23,908 nt of DNA from Gp7-AA6 sp036001245 (GTDB lineage: Bacteria; Acidobacteriota; Thermoanaerobaculia; UBA5066; Gp7-AA6): positions 1 to 23,908 of the forward strand of contig DASYUL010000099.1 in assembly GCA_036001245.1 (NCBI GenBank). The letters run 5' to 3'. The translations under genes and the position numbers were made by a program. Of the stretch, positions 15,088 through 23,035 are shown in pieces; within the stretch, counting starts at the first letter, position 1; every line of letters starts with the position of its first letter. A model generated the notes under the pieces. The model had not been told where the DNA came from and did no database searches. It was given only the letters and a program-made list of their open reading frames with translations.

Positions 15088-15222
15088 AAGTCCCTCAATT
15101 GAATCGAGATCCTTCCAGTGGCCGTGGATTCCGCTCTTGGAGGTAAACCACTCACCAGATACGCGATGGCTCGAGGAATGTTCCCCGACGGCGGGCGGCT
15201 GTAGACCGTACAGAGCGCAACC
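15088..15222. other. Divergent intergenic region between export operon and repeat-protein gene
   Basis: This 135-bp gap should hold promoters for both the export operon (minus) and the repeat-protein gene (plus). It contains the adaptor Shine-Dalgarno and a small palindrome, TCAATTGA (15095-15102), just upstream of it. No convincing -35/-10 pair could be picked out. No gene was seen in it. Confidence 0.4.
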
Positions 15223-17961
15223 GTGAACTTCTTTTCCCTCAAAGCGGCCGCGGCCGCGGGCCTTATCGGGGTGGTGGGCTCGTTCGCGAGCGGCCCGGCC
15301 TACCTCGTCGAGGACATCAACGTCGGTCCCCAGTTCAGTGCGTCCGTCTCCCAGGCCGTCGTCGCGGGAGATCGGATGTTCCTCGCGGTCACGACCGTCG
15401 GGGGCTGGGCCCTCTGGACGAGCGACGGAACTTCCGCAGGAACACGGATCGTCGCCGTCCGGCCGTCGGTGTTCTGGCTCACCGCGGTAGGCCGCGACGT
15501 CTACTTTCAGGGGTACGACGAAGCTCACGGCCGCGAGCTGTGGAAGAGCGACGGGACTCCGGAGGGGACTGTGCTCGTCGCCGACATCAATCCAGGGCCC
15601 GCCAGCTCGGACCCGGGCTACCTGGTGAACCTAGGCGGTGCCGTCTATTTCCGCGCTGACGACGGGATCCATGGGACGGAGCTCTGGAAGACGGACGGGA
15701 CGACGTCCGGCACGGCGCTCGTCTCGGACCTCCGGCCCGGTCCTGCGGAGGGCTATCCTTACGAGTTGAAGGCCGCCGGGAACCGCCTCTTCTTCTTCGC
15801 GTACGGCGACGATCCGGCCAGGCCGGTGGGGCTCTGGGCGTCGGACGGCACGTCCGGCGGGACCGTCCTCCTCCGATCGTTCGCCGTCGAGTACGTCGGC
15901 ACGAGATTTCCCATGCCGTTCTATCCGCGGTCGCTGGTCGAGCTCGAGGGGCAGGCCTACTTCTTCGCGAGCGACGGCGGCATGGGAACCGAGCTCTGGA
16001 AAAGCGACGGCACAGTCGAGGGAACGACGCTCGTCCGCGACATCTGGCCCGGGGCGGTGGGCGGTTGTGTGTCGTCCCAGCCTCTGACGTCCGCCGGCGG
16101 AAAGCTCTTCTTCACCCCGGAAGACGGCGTTACCGGCCGCGAGCTCTGGGTCACGAACGGCACGACTGAGGGCACCGTTCGAGCCGCCGACATCTCTCCG
16201 GGATCCGGCGGCTTTTACCCCGACCAGTTGACGGCCGCTGGACCACTTCTGTTCTTCGTAATCGACGACTTCACGCACGGATACGAGCTCTGGAGGAGCG
16301 ACGGAACGCCGGGCGGCACCTCTCTCGTTCGCGACATCCTTCCCGGAGGAGAAAGCTCCTATCCCTACGGGCTGGGTGCCCTTGGCGATCTTCTCTTCTT
16401 CGCGGCGAACGACGGCGTCCACGGATTCGAGCTCTGGACGAGCGACGGCTCCTTCTCCGGCACGCGACTCGTGAAGGAAATCCAACCGGGACCGGAAGGC
16501 TCCACACCGATCGCTTTCGGAAGCGTCGGAGGCGTCCTGGTCCTCGCCGCCACGGACGCCTCCGGCTACTCGCTGTGGAGGACGGACGGGACGGAGCCGG
16601 GCACGACGCGGCTCGCGATCCTGCAGCCGGCCCAGACCGCGTCTTCGGACCCGCGCTCGATCACGGCCTTCGGCGGCGAAGTCCTCTTCGCCGCGAACGA
16701 GACCTCGGAGCGGCGGAGGCTGTGGCGCTCGGACGGCAGCGCGGAGGGGACCGACCGGGTCACCGAGCGCGCCGTCTTCAGTCTCTTCGACGCGGGCTTC
16801 AACACGCCTCCGTTCACCGTTTTCGGCGGCGCCCTGTACTTCGGCGCCGGGGACGAGGCGGGAACTCCCGCGCTGTGGAAGACCAACGGGACCGACGCGG
16901 GAACGGTGCTCCTGCATCGCGGTTTCTCGTTCTCCGCGCCGTACACGCTGACGGCCGCGGGCAGCCGGCTCTTTTTCGGCGCCGCGGACGTCGAGCACGG
17001 CCCGGAGCTCTGGGTGACCGACGGAACCCCGGCGGGCACGCGGCTCGTCAAGGACGTCCGACCCGGGCCCGAGTCGAATGGCGTGGCGGAGCTTGCGGCC
17101 GTGGGCGACACGCTCTTCTTCGTCGTGCCCAACGGCGCGCGGGGCGGAGAGCTGTGGAAGAGCGACGGAACCGAGGCGGGAACCGTGCTCGTCTCGGACT
17201 TCCCACTCTTCGACGGATATCGGATCCTGTCAGACCTCTTTCAGTTCGGACCCCGGCTTTTCTTTGCCGTCAGCGACGGCGTGTCGAATGCCGGCCTCTG
17301 GTCGAGCGACGGCACGGCCGGGGGAACGCGGCTCGTGAAGGCGTTCCGGGCCATGGCGTATCGCAGCCTGGTGTCCGTCGGCGGCCGGCTCTTTTTCGTG
17401 GCGGACGACGGGACGCACGGATACGAGCTCTGGACGAGCGACGGAACGGAGACGGGCACGACGCTGGTCGAGGACATTCTTACCGGTCCCGCAAGTGGAC
17501 TTCCGGCGAACGGCCTTCGATACACCCCACCCACTGCGGCTCAGGCCCTCGTCTTTTTCGCCGCGGACGACGGCCTGCATGGTATCGAGCTCTGGCGGAG
17601 CGACGGTTCGCCAGCCGGCACCTTCCTCGTCCGCGACGCGAATCCCGGGGAGTCGAGCTCGTTCCCCTCGAACCTCACCGATGCCGGAGGGATCCTCGTC
17701 TACTCCGCGGACGACGGAAGGAACGGCGAGGAGCCGTGGGTCTCCAACGGAACGAAGTCCGGCACACAGATGATCCAGGACCTCCTGCCCGGACCCGGCT
17801 CCTCGCGTCCGCGCTCTTTCACGCGCGCCGGAGGCCGCGTGTATTTCGCCGCGATCGACGGAGTCTCCGGCGTCGAGCTGTGGGCGGTTCCCTTCTCCGA
17901 GATCCAGGCGGCCGCAGGCCGTCGTCTCCGCTTTCCCCAACTTCTTCCGTTCCGTCCGTAA
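15223..17961 (+). CDS. ELWxxDGT-repeat protein, predicted secreted beta-propeller
   Basis: A 912-residue protein with a signal peptide (MNFFSLKAAAAAGLIGVVGS), start GTG 15223. Nearly all the rest is a repeat of about 48-50 residues containing ELWxSDGTxxGTxLVxDI followed by a hydrophobic strand such as LFFVADDGTHGYELW. I count 17 units with the [E]-x-W-x-x-[DN]-G-[TS]-x-x-G-T core plus a final degenerate unit (ELWAVPF) that closes the chain. Such repeats are expected to fold as beta-propeller blades, probably more than one propeller. The family occurs in secreted proteins of Myxococcota and Acidobacteriota and its role is unknown. No sorting domain or membrane anchor is visible at the C-terminus (LRFPQLLPFRP). 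The Nudix gene begins within 40 bp downstream. Confidence 0.93.
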   Translation: MNFFSLKAAAAAGLIGVVGSFASGPAYLVEDINVGPQFSASVSQAVVAGDRMFLAVTTVGGWALWTSDGTSAGTRIVAVRPSVFWLTAVGRDVYFQGYDEAHGRELWKSDGTPEGTVLVADINPGPASSDPGYLVNLGGAVYFRADDGIHGTELWKTDGTTSGTALVSDLRPGPAEGYPYELKAAGNRLFFFAYGDDPARPVGLWASDGTSGGTVLLRSFAVEYVGTRFPMPFYPRSLVELEGQAYFFASDGGMGTELWKSDGTVEGTTLVRDIWPGAVGGCVSSQPLTSAGGKLFFTPEDGVTGRELWVTNGTTEGTVRAADISPGSGGFYPDQLTAAGPLLFFVIDDFTHGYELWRSDGTPGGTSLVRDILPGGESSYPYGLGALGDLLFFAANDGVHGFELWTSDGSFSGTRLVKEIQPGPEGSTPIAFGSVGGVLVLAATDASGYSLWRTDGTEPGTTRLAILQPAQTASSDPRSITAFGGEVLFAANETSERRRLWRSDGSAEGTDRVTERAVFSLFDAGFNTPPFTVFGGALYFGAGDEAGTPALWKTNGTDAGTVLLHRGFSFSAPYTLTAAGSRLFFGAADVEHGPELWVTDGTPAGTRLVKDVRPGPESNGVAELAAVGDTLFFVVPNGARGGELWKSDGTEAGTVLVSDFPLFDGYRILSDLFQFGPRLFFAVSDGVSNAGLWSSDGTAGGTRLVKAFRAMAYRSLVSVGGRLFFVADDGTHGYELWTSDGTETGTTLVEDILTGPASGLPANGLRYTPPTAAQALVFFAADDGLHGIELWRSDGSPAGTFLVRDANPGESSSFPSNLTDAGGILVYSADDGRNGEEPWVSNGTKSGTQMIQDLLPGPGSSRPRSFTRAGGRVYFAAIDGVSGVELWAVPFSEIQAAAGRRLRFPQLLPFRP

Positions 17962-17998
17962 CGCGCGCGGCAAATCGCACTTGCTCCTCCTCCGGCAC

Positions 17999-18628
17999 AT
18001 GCATGGCACGCCGGCGGAGCGGCTCCCGCTCGCGGAGCTCGAAGAAGAAGCAGTTCCGCGGGGAGAGATAATCCGCCGGGTGAGCAGCGCCCGGCGCGAG
18101 GCTCTTCTGGGAGCGCTCGGCACGTATCCCGTCGAGAGCGCGTACGACGAGAGCGCAGTCTCCCGAATCCGGACGTTTCTCGCCTGCGCCGACCCGTTCC
18201 GAAGAAGCGACCCGGTGGGACACGTCACCGCCAGCGCGATCGTGACGCGGCCGTCGGCCGACGGCTTCTTGCTGGTCTTTCACCGCAAGGTCGATCGGTG
18301 GCTTCAGCCCGGCGGCCACGTGGAGCCGTCGGACGCTTCCGTCTTCGAGACGGCGTTGCGCGAAGCTCGCGAGGAAACCGGGATCGAGCGGCTCGAATCG
18401 CCTCTCGGCGACGCGATCCTGGATCTCGACGTCCACCCGATCCCGGCGTTCGGGACGGAGCCCGCTCACGTTCACTACGACGTCCGCTACCTGCTGACGA
18501 CGGAGGATGGCGGCGCGCTCGCTCCGGGCGCGGCGTGGTTCGCCCTCGCCGACGTCGCCGGGGTCGATAGAGATGGCTCGCTCGACCGCGCGATCCACAA
18601 AGCGGTCGCGAACGTTTCGGCGCGATGA
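17999..18628 (+). CDS. Nudix hydrolase
   Basis: A 209-residue Nudix-superfamily protein. A ~75-residue helical N-terminal region precedes the Nudix fold (HVTASAIVTR). The box reads GGHVEPSDASVFETALREAREETGI-like, with the metal-binding REAREETG core intact; the spacing before it is one residue longer than canonical GX5EX7 and Asp replaces the first Glu. It would hydrolyse a nucleoside diphosphate linked to another group; the substrate is unknown. ATG 17999 is used, with TTG 17981 as an alternative; neither has a strong Shine-Dalgarno. Its TGA overlaps the phosphatase ATG (ATGA), so the two are translationally coupled. Confidence 0.88.
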   Translation: MHGTPAERLPLAELEEEAVPRGEIIRRVSSARREALLGALGTYPVESAYDESAVSRIRTFLACADPFRRSDPVGHVTASAIVTRPSADGFLLVFHRKVDRWLQPGGHVEPSDASVFETALREAREETGIERLESPLGDAILDLDVHPIPAFGTEPAHVHYDVRYLLTTEDGGALAPGAAWFALADVAGVDRDGSLDRAIHKAVANVSAR

Positions 18629-19833
18629 CGGAATCCGCTCGCGCCCTGGACCCTCAGGCCGTGAGCCCGTCGCGTTTCTTCCGCCGCTCCGTCATCTCCG
18701 TTCTGATCGGCGTCGCCGTCACGTTCCTCACGACCTTCGACGTCTCGCCCGAATGGCGCCTCCGCCTGCTCACCTACGGCGGCCTGAGCGGTCTCCTCAT
18801 CAACGCGTGCTGTCACATCCTGGCGCGGGCGTTCAGCGGCTGGCTCGCGCGTCACCCGGAGGGGGGAAGGCTCCTTCTGGCGGCCCTCTACTTCGTGGGG
18901 GGACTTCTCGGCCTGACGATCGCGACCGGAATCTCCGCGGCGACGTCCCTCGTTCCCCTGTCGAGCGTTCGATCGTTCCTGCCGTTGATCGCTCTGACCT
19001 CCAGCGGGATCGCCGTTGCCGTGGGGCTCGTCTTCTACGCGTTCGGGGTGCTGGAGAACCGCCTTCGCGAGAGCGTCGTGCGCCTGAAGGAACACGAGTT
19101 CGCCGAGAAGGAGCTCGAGCTCGCGCGCGAAATCCAGCAATGCCTTCTTCCGCCGCAGGAGATCGAGGGGGACGGTTACCGGTTGGCGGCGCGCAACGAG
19201 GCGGCGCGTTTCGTCGCCGGGGACTTTTACGACGTCTTCCGGCTGGCCGACGGCGCGGTCGGCATCGTCGTGGCGGACGTTGCGGGCAAAGGAATCGGGG
19301 CGAGCCTCGTCATGGCGTCGGTCAAGGCGATGCTTCCGCTGATCGCGGCGGACCGAACCGTCGAAGAGACGCTCGGGGAGCTGAATCGCAAGCTCTCGGC
19401 TGATCTCGGGCCCCGCGAGTTCGTCGCGCTCGCGTATCTCAAGTACGAGACGAGCGGCGCGTTCACACTCGGCAACGCGGGCCTGCCGGACCCCTACCAG
19501 CTCGCCGCCGGGAAACCTCTCCGGACGCTGTCCGTGCCGGGACAGCGGATGCCGCTCGGGGCGCGGGGCGAGTCCCGATACGAGGCGCTCTCCGGCCGCC
19601 TCGAGCCCGGCGAGAGAATTCTTCTCCTGACCGACGGGCTCCCCGAAGCGCTGATGGCGACGGACGAGCCCATGGGATATCCGGCGCTCGAAAGCCTTCT
19701 GGCCGGCTCCGACTCAGTCGGGCCGTCCGACTTCCTCGACGACTTGTTTCGCCACGTGAGGGAAGTGTCCGTGCCGACGATCCAGGACGACCTGACCGCG
19801 CTCGTCCTGGAGCGGCGGCTCAGACCTGCCTGA
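18625..19833 (+). CDS. Membrane-bound SpoIIE/PP2C-type serine phosphatase
   Basis: A 402-residue protein with about four N-terminal membrane helices (roughly 20-36, 52-70, 83-103, 120-142), then a short coiled linker (LKEHEFAEKELELAREIQQC) and a SpoIIE/RsbU-type PP2C phosphatase domain. Metal-binding residues are visible as AGDFYDV (D200, D203), VVADVAGKGIGAS (D218), LLLTDGLPEA and DDLTALVL. Relatives dephosphorylate anti-sigma-factor antagonists in partner-switching pathways. No anti-sigma factor or STAS gene is in this window, so the target is elsewhere. Coupling to the Nudix gene by ATGA overlap is clear. Confidence 0.93.
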   Translation: MTESARALDPQAVSPSRFFRRSVISVLIGVAVTFLTTFDVSPEWRLRLLTYGGLSGLLINACCHILARAFSGWLARHPEGGRLLLAALYFVGGLLGLTIATGISAATSLVPLSSVRSFLPLIALTSSGIAVAVGLVFYAFGVLENRLRESVVRLKEHEFAEKELELAREIQQCLLPPQEIEGDGYRLAARNEAARFVAGDFYDVFRLADGAVGIVVADVAGKGIGASLVMASVKAMLPLIAADRTVEETLGELNRKLSADLGPREFVALAYLKYETSGAFTLGNAGLPDPYQLAAGKPLRTLSVPGQRMPLGARGESRYEALSGRLEPGERILLLTDGLPEALMATDEPMGYPALESLLAGSDSVGPSDFLDDLFRHVREVSVPTIQDDLTALVLERRLRPA

Positions 19834-19855
19834 GCTTCCAGCGTCCGTCGGCGGT

Positions 19856-20389
19856 TCAAGGCAGCATTCGGAAGCCGGGATGGCGGCGGGCGAGATAAAT
19901 CCCCATTGCGGTCACGGCGAGGAGATTCCCTGCCAGCACCGCCGGCCAGGTCAGCGCGCGCAGCAATTCCGCCTCGAAGACGATCGAGACGAAGAAGAAC
20001 CCGGAGAGAAAAAAGACGAGGAAGAGGATGACTCCGAACCCGTAGTTGGCGTTCTTTTCCGCGAGCCGGACGAGCCGCGCGGCGATCTGTCCCGTGACGA
20101 CGAAGATCAGTCCGTGCACGAGCGTGAAGAGCACGACCATCAGCGGGGAGATCGCATGGGCCTCCGGCGACGCGAGTGCGTCACGACCCCGAAAGAGCGC
20201 CGTCCCGAGAAGACTCGGCGTGTAGAGCGGATGCCCGCGAAAGGTATCCACGACCAGGAACCAGAGGGCAATCGTTGCCGCACCGACGAGTCCGGCGATG
20301 GTTCCATCGGCGAGAAGGAGTCCACCGTCGGTTCCCTCGAGCGGCCCTGTTTCGGCTGGATCCGCGGCGCGATCGGAGCGATTGCTCAA
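19856..20389 (-). CDS. Four-TM membrane protein of unknown function
   Basis: A 177-residue protein with four predicted membrane helices: about 31-48 (GTIAGLVGAATIALWFLVV), 83-102, 117-139 (GFGVILFLVFFLSGFFFVSI) and 148-166. The N-terminal ~25 residues are polar and acidic. Start TTG 20389 is supported by GGGAG about 5 bases upstream. I do not recognise the family and assign no function. It is last in a same-strand run after the MATE gene (42-bp gap) and converges on the phosphatase gene 22 bp away. Confidence 0.75.
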   Translation of the reverse strand: MSNRSDRAADPAETGPLEGTDGGLLLADGTIAGLVGAATIALWFLVVDTFRGHPLYTPSLLGTALFRGRDALASPEAHAISPLMVVLFTLVHGLIFVVTGQIAARLVRLAEKNANYGFGVILFLVFFLSGFFFVSIVFEAELLRALTWPAVLAGNLLAVTAMGIYLARRHPGFRMLP

Positions 20390-20431
20390 GCCGACTCCCG
20401 AGTTGCCGAATTCTATCGGGGAAACGGGCGT

Positions 20432-21715
20432 CTAGACTTTCTTCAGCTTCCACTGGCCGCGGCGGAAGAGCGCGGCGCTCGCCACGGCCAGGGTCGAGAA
20501 CGCGACCGTGATCGCGACGAACACGCCGCGCGGGCCCCAGCCGAGGACGTTCGCGAGCAGATAGGCCAGCGGGATCTCCCACAGCCAGAACACGAAGAGG
20601 TTCAGCCACGTCGGGGTCCACGTGTCGCCGGCGCCGTTGAACGCCTGCGTCAGCACCATGCCGTACGCGTAAAACAGGAACCCGTAGCTCACGTACCGCA
20701 GGCACTGCACGCCATAGGGGACGACGGCAGGATCGCTCGTGAAGAAACGGATCAGGATCGGCGCGGCGACGACGAAGATCAGGCCGACGACGCCGAGGAA
20801 GATCATGTTGTAGAAGCCGGCGATCCAGACCGACCGCTCCGCGCGGTCCGGCTTTCCGGCGCCGAGGTTCTGTCCGACCAGCGTCGCGGCGGCATTGGAC
20901 ATTCCCCACGACGGGAGCAGCGCGAACACGATGATCCGGATTCCGATCGTGTAGCCCGCGAGCGCCGCGCTCCCGAAGCGCGAGATGATCCGCACGAGCC
21001 CGATCCAGCTCGCGGTGCCGATCAGGATCTGAAACATCGCGTTGCCCGACAGGCGCAGCATCCGCAGCATCACGGCGGGCTCGAGCTTCAAGTGCCGCCG
21101 CTCGATCACGACGCGGCCGCGCCCCCGCCGGAGCGTCCAGAGCTGGTAGAGGACCCCGCTCCCGCGGCCGATGGTCGTCGCGACCGCGGCTCCGGTCACG
21201 CCGAGCTTCGGAAACGGGCCGATGCCGAAGATGAAGCATGGTCCGAGCACGATATTGAGGATGTTCGCGAACCACAGGACGCGCATCGCGATCGCGGCGT
21301 CGCCCGCCCCGCGGAAGATCGCGTTGATCAGGAACAACAGCATGATGACGACGTTGCCGCCGAGCATGATCGCGGTGTAGCGCCAGCCGGTCGCGACCAG
21401 CGAGGGCGAGCCGCCCATGAACGCGAGCAGCTTCGGAGCGAGGAGCGCCCCGGCGATCCCGATCGGAACGGCGAGCGATATCCCGAGCGCGATCGCCTGG
21501 ACGGCCGCCGTCGCCGCGTGATCCGGGTCCTTCTCGCCGATTCTCCGCGCGACCGTCGCCGTCGCGCTGATCGACACGCCGATCGCGACCGCGTAAATCA
21601 GAGCGAGCATCGACTCCGTGATGCCGACCGTCGCGACGGAGTCGGCGCCGAGCTTCGACACCCAGAAGATGTCCGCGATCGCGAAGACGGACTCCATGAC
21701 CATCTCCGCGACCAT
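20432..21715 (-). CDS. MATE-family efflux transporter, start codon unclear
   Basis: The 427 residues from ATG 21715 match the MATE multidrug/toxin exporter family: ESVFAIADIFWVSKLG in helix 1, RGAGDAAIAMRV after helix 4, LGVTGAAVATTIGR, VGQNLGAGKPDRAERS in the second half and QAFNGAGDTWTPT. These transporters export cationic compounds using Na+ or H+ gradients. ATG 21715 would truncate helix 1: the same frame continues upstream with conserved-looking sequence (LREAVRGSHRDFTEGPIGHA) but contains no ATG, GTG or TTG before it enters the PLP-enzyme gene. A non-AUG start such as ATC at 21814-21812, with GGGAG 7 bases upstream and overlapping the PLP stop, is the best explanation. It is probably co-transcribed with the PLP enzyme. 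Confidence 0.88.
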   Translation of the reverse strand: MVAEMVMESVFAIADIFWVSKLGADSVATVGITESMLALIYAVAIGVSISATATVARRIGEKDPDHAATAAVQAIALGISLAVPIGIAGALLAPKLLAFMGGSPSLVATGWRYTAIMLGGNVVIMLLFLINAIFRGAGDAAIAMRVLWFANILNIVLGPCFIFGIGPFPKLGVTGAAVATTIGRGSGVLYQLWTLRRGRGRVVIERRHLKLEPAVMLRMLRLSGNAMFQILIGTASWIGLVRIISRFGSAALAGYTIGIRIIVFALLPSWGMSNAAATLVGQNLGAGKPDRAERSVWIAGFYNMIFLGVVGLIFVVAAPILIRFFTSDPAVVPYGVQCLRYVSYGFLFYAYGMVLTQAFNGAGDTWTPTWLNLFVFWLWEIPLAYLLANVLGWGPRGVFVAITVAFSTLAVASAALFRRGQWKLKKV

Positions 21716-21816
21716 CGGGATCGCGAGCAGGATGACCGCGTGCCCGATCGGTCCCTCGGTGAAGTCGCGGTGCGAGCCGCGGACGGCCTCGCGCAGCGTG
21801 TCCCAGACGCGGATCG

Positions 21817-22983
21817 TTAGGCTCCCAGCGCCTTCTCGAAGTCCTCGATGACGTCCTCGGTCGCCTCGAGGCCGACCGACATCCGCACGAGCCCGTCGGT
21901 GATGCCGAGCCTCTTTCGGTCCTCGCTCGACATTCCCGCGTGCGACGTCAACGCCGGCTGCGTCAGGAGCGTCTCGACGCCGCCGAGGCTCGGCGCCTTG
22001 ATCGGGATTCTCGTCGCGGCGATGAAGCGTTTCGCCGCAGCCGCGCCTCCCTTCAGTTCGAACGACAGCATTCCGCCGAATCCGGCGAGGAGCCGCTTCG
22101 CGCGATCGTGCCGCGGATGACTCGACAACCCGGGGTAGTTGACGCGCGCGACCTCGGGCCGCGACTCGAGGAACTTCGCGATCTCGAGCGCGCTCGTGTT
22201 CTGGTAACGCACGCGGACCGCCAGCGTCTTGATCCCACGGTGGAGGAGGAACGCCGCGTGCGGGTCGAGCGATCCTCCGAGGTGGTCGAGCTTGCGCTTG
22301 ATCCGATCGACGTGCTCCGCGCGCCCCATCACCGCTCCGGCGACGATGTCGGAGTGGCCGTTCATGTATTTCGTGCAGCTGTGCACGGAGAGATCGAAGC
22401 CGTGCTCGAGCGGCCGGAAGTTCACGGGCGTCGCGAACGTGTTGTCGATGATCGACACCAGGCCCCGCGCCCGTGCGAACGTCGCGATCGCCTCCAGGTC
22501 CGCGAGCTCCAGGAGCGGGTTCGTGAGCGTCTCGACGTAGACGACCTTCGTTTCCGGCCGAAGCTTCGCCTCCCAGCCTGACGGATCATCGGCGTCGATG
22601 AAGTCGTAGGCGATCCCGAACGACGCGAAGTCGCGCGTCAGGAAGTCGTGCGTCCCGCCGTAGAGGCAGCTCTGCGCGAGCACGTGGTCTCCGGTCGAAA
22701 GGAAGGAGAGGAGCGCCGTGGAGATCGCGGCCATCCCGCTCGCGGTGACGAGCGCGGCCTCCGCGTTCTCGAGCGATGCGAGCTTAGCGTGGAGCACGAC
22801 GTGGTTCGGCGTGTTGTTCAGGCGGATGTATTTCAGGTCGTGGTAGTCGGTCTCGCCCGCGTACTCGAACATCGCGGACTGAAAGATCGGCATCGCGACC
22901 GCGCCCTGGATGCGCGGTTGCGGCTCTCCGGCGTGGATGATGCGGGTCTCGAGGCGGCGGCCATCTCTTTCCATGGTTGCCAT
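21817..22983 (-). CDS. Cys/Met-metabolism PLP enzyme (cystathionine gamma-synthase/lyase-like)
   Basis: A 388-residue fold-type I PLP enzyme. The Schiff-base lysine is K205 in SVHSCTKYMNGHSD; SGMAAIS (82-88) binds cofactor phosphate; D180 of IIDNTFATP contacts the pyridine ring; Y52-I-R54 matches the YxR contact from the neighbouring subunit. The C-terminal SLGGVETLLTQPA is characteristic of the family. It acts on cystathionine, homocysteine or methionine in transsulfuration or gamma-elimination, but gamma-synthase, gamma-lyase and methionine gamma-lyase cannot be told apart from sequence alone. The start ATG 22983 has GGAGGAACC immediately upstream. It sits about 50 bp after the partial alpha/beta hydrolase and overlaps the probable MATE N-terminus. 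Confidence 0.92.
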   Translation of the reverse strand: MATMERDGRRLETRIIHAGEPQPRIQGAVAMPIFQSAMFEYAGETDYHDLKYIRLNNTPNHVVLHAKLASLENAEAALVTASGMAAISTALLSFLSTGDHVLAQSCLYGGTHDFLTRDFASFGIAYDFIDADDPSGWEAKLRPETKVVYVETLTNPLLELADLEAIATFARARGLVSIIDNTFATPVNFRPLEHGFDLSVHSCTKYMNGHSDIVAGAVMGRAEHVDRIKRKLDHLGGSLDPHAAFLLHRGIKTLAVRVRYQNTSALEIAKFLESRPEVARVNYPGLSSHPRHDRAKRLLAGFGGMLSFELKGGAAAAKRFIAATRIPIKAPSLGGVETLLTQPALTSHAGMSSEDRKRLGITDGLVRMSVGLEATEDVIEDFEKALGA

Positions 22984-23013
22984 GGTTCCTCCTCGTCGCG
23001 GATTTGCGCGTGA

Positions 23014-23029
23014 CCGGGCGGGCGCCCGG
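23014..23029. other. GC-rich hairpin between hydrolase and PLP-enzyme genes
   Basis: CCGGGCG (23014-23020) and CGCCCGG (23023-23029) are perfect reverse complements with a very small loop. No T-run follows on either strand, so it is at best a weak or Rho-assisted terminator or a leader hairpin of the PLP-enzyme transcript. Confidence 0.4.
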
Positions 23030-23035
23030 ACAGTA

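Noticed and set aside
13867..15528. Adaptor gene starting at 15528 on the minus strand
   Set aside because: The upstream part is antisense to the ELWxxDGT gene; ATG 15087 has a Shine-Dalgarno and a proper membrane anchor.
19880..21820. Long plus-strand open frame of 646 codons
   Set aside because: It is Arg/Asp/Glu/His-rich, antisense to the MATE and four-TM genes, and typical of a GC-rich shadow frame.
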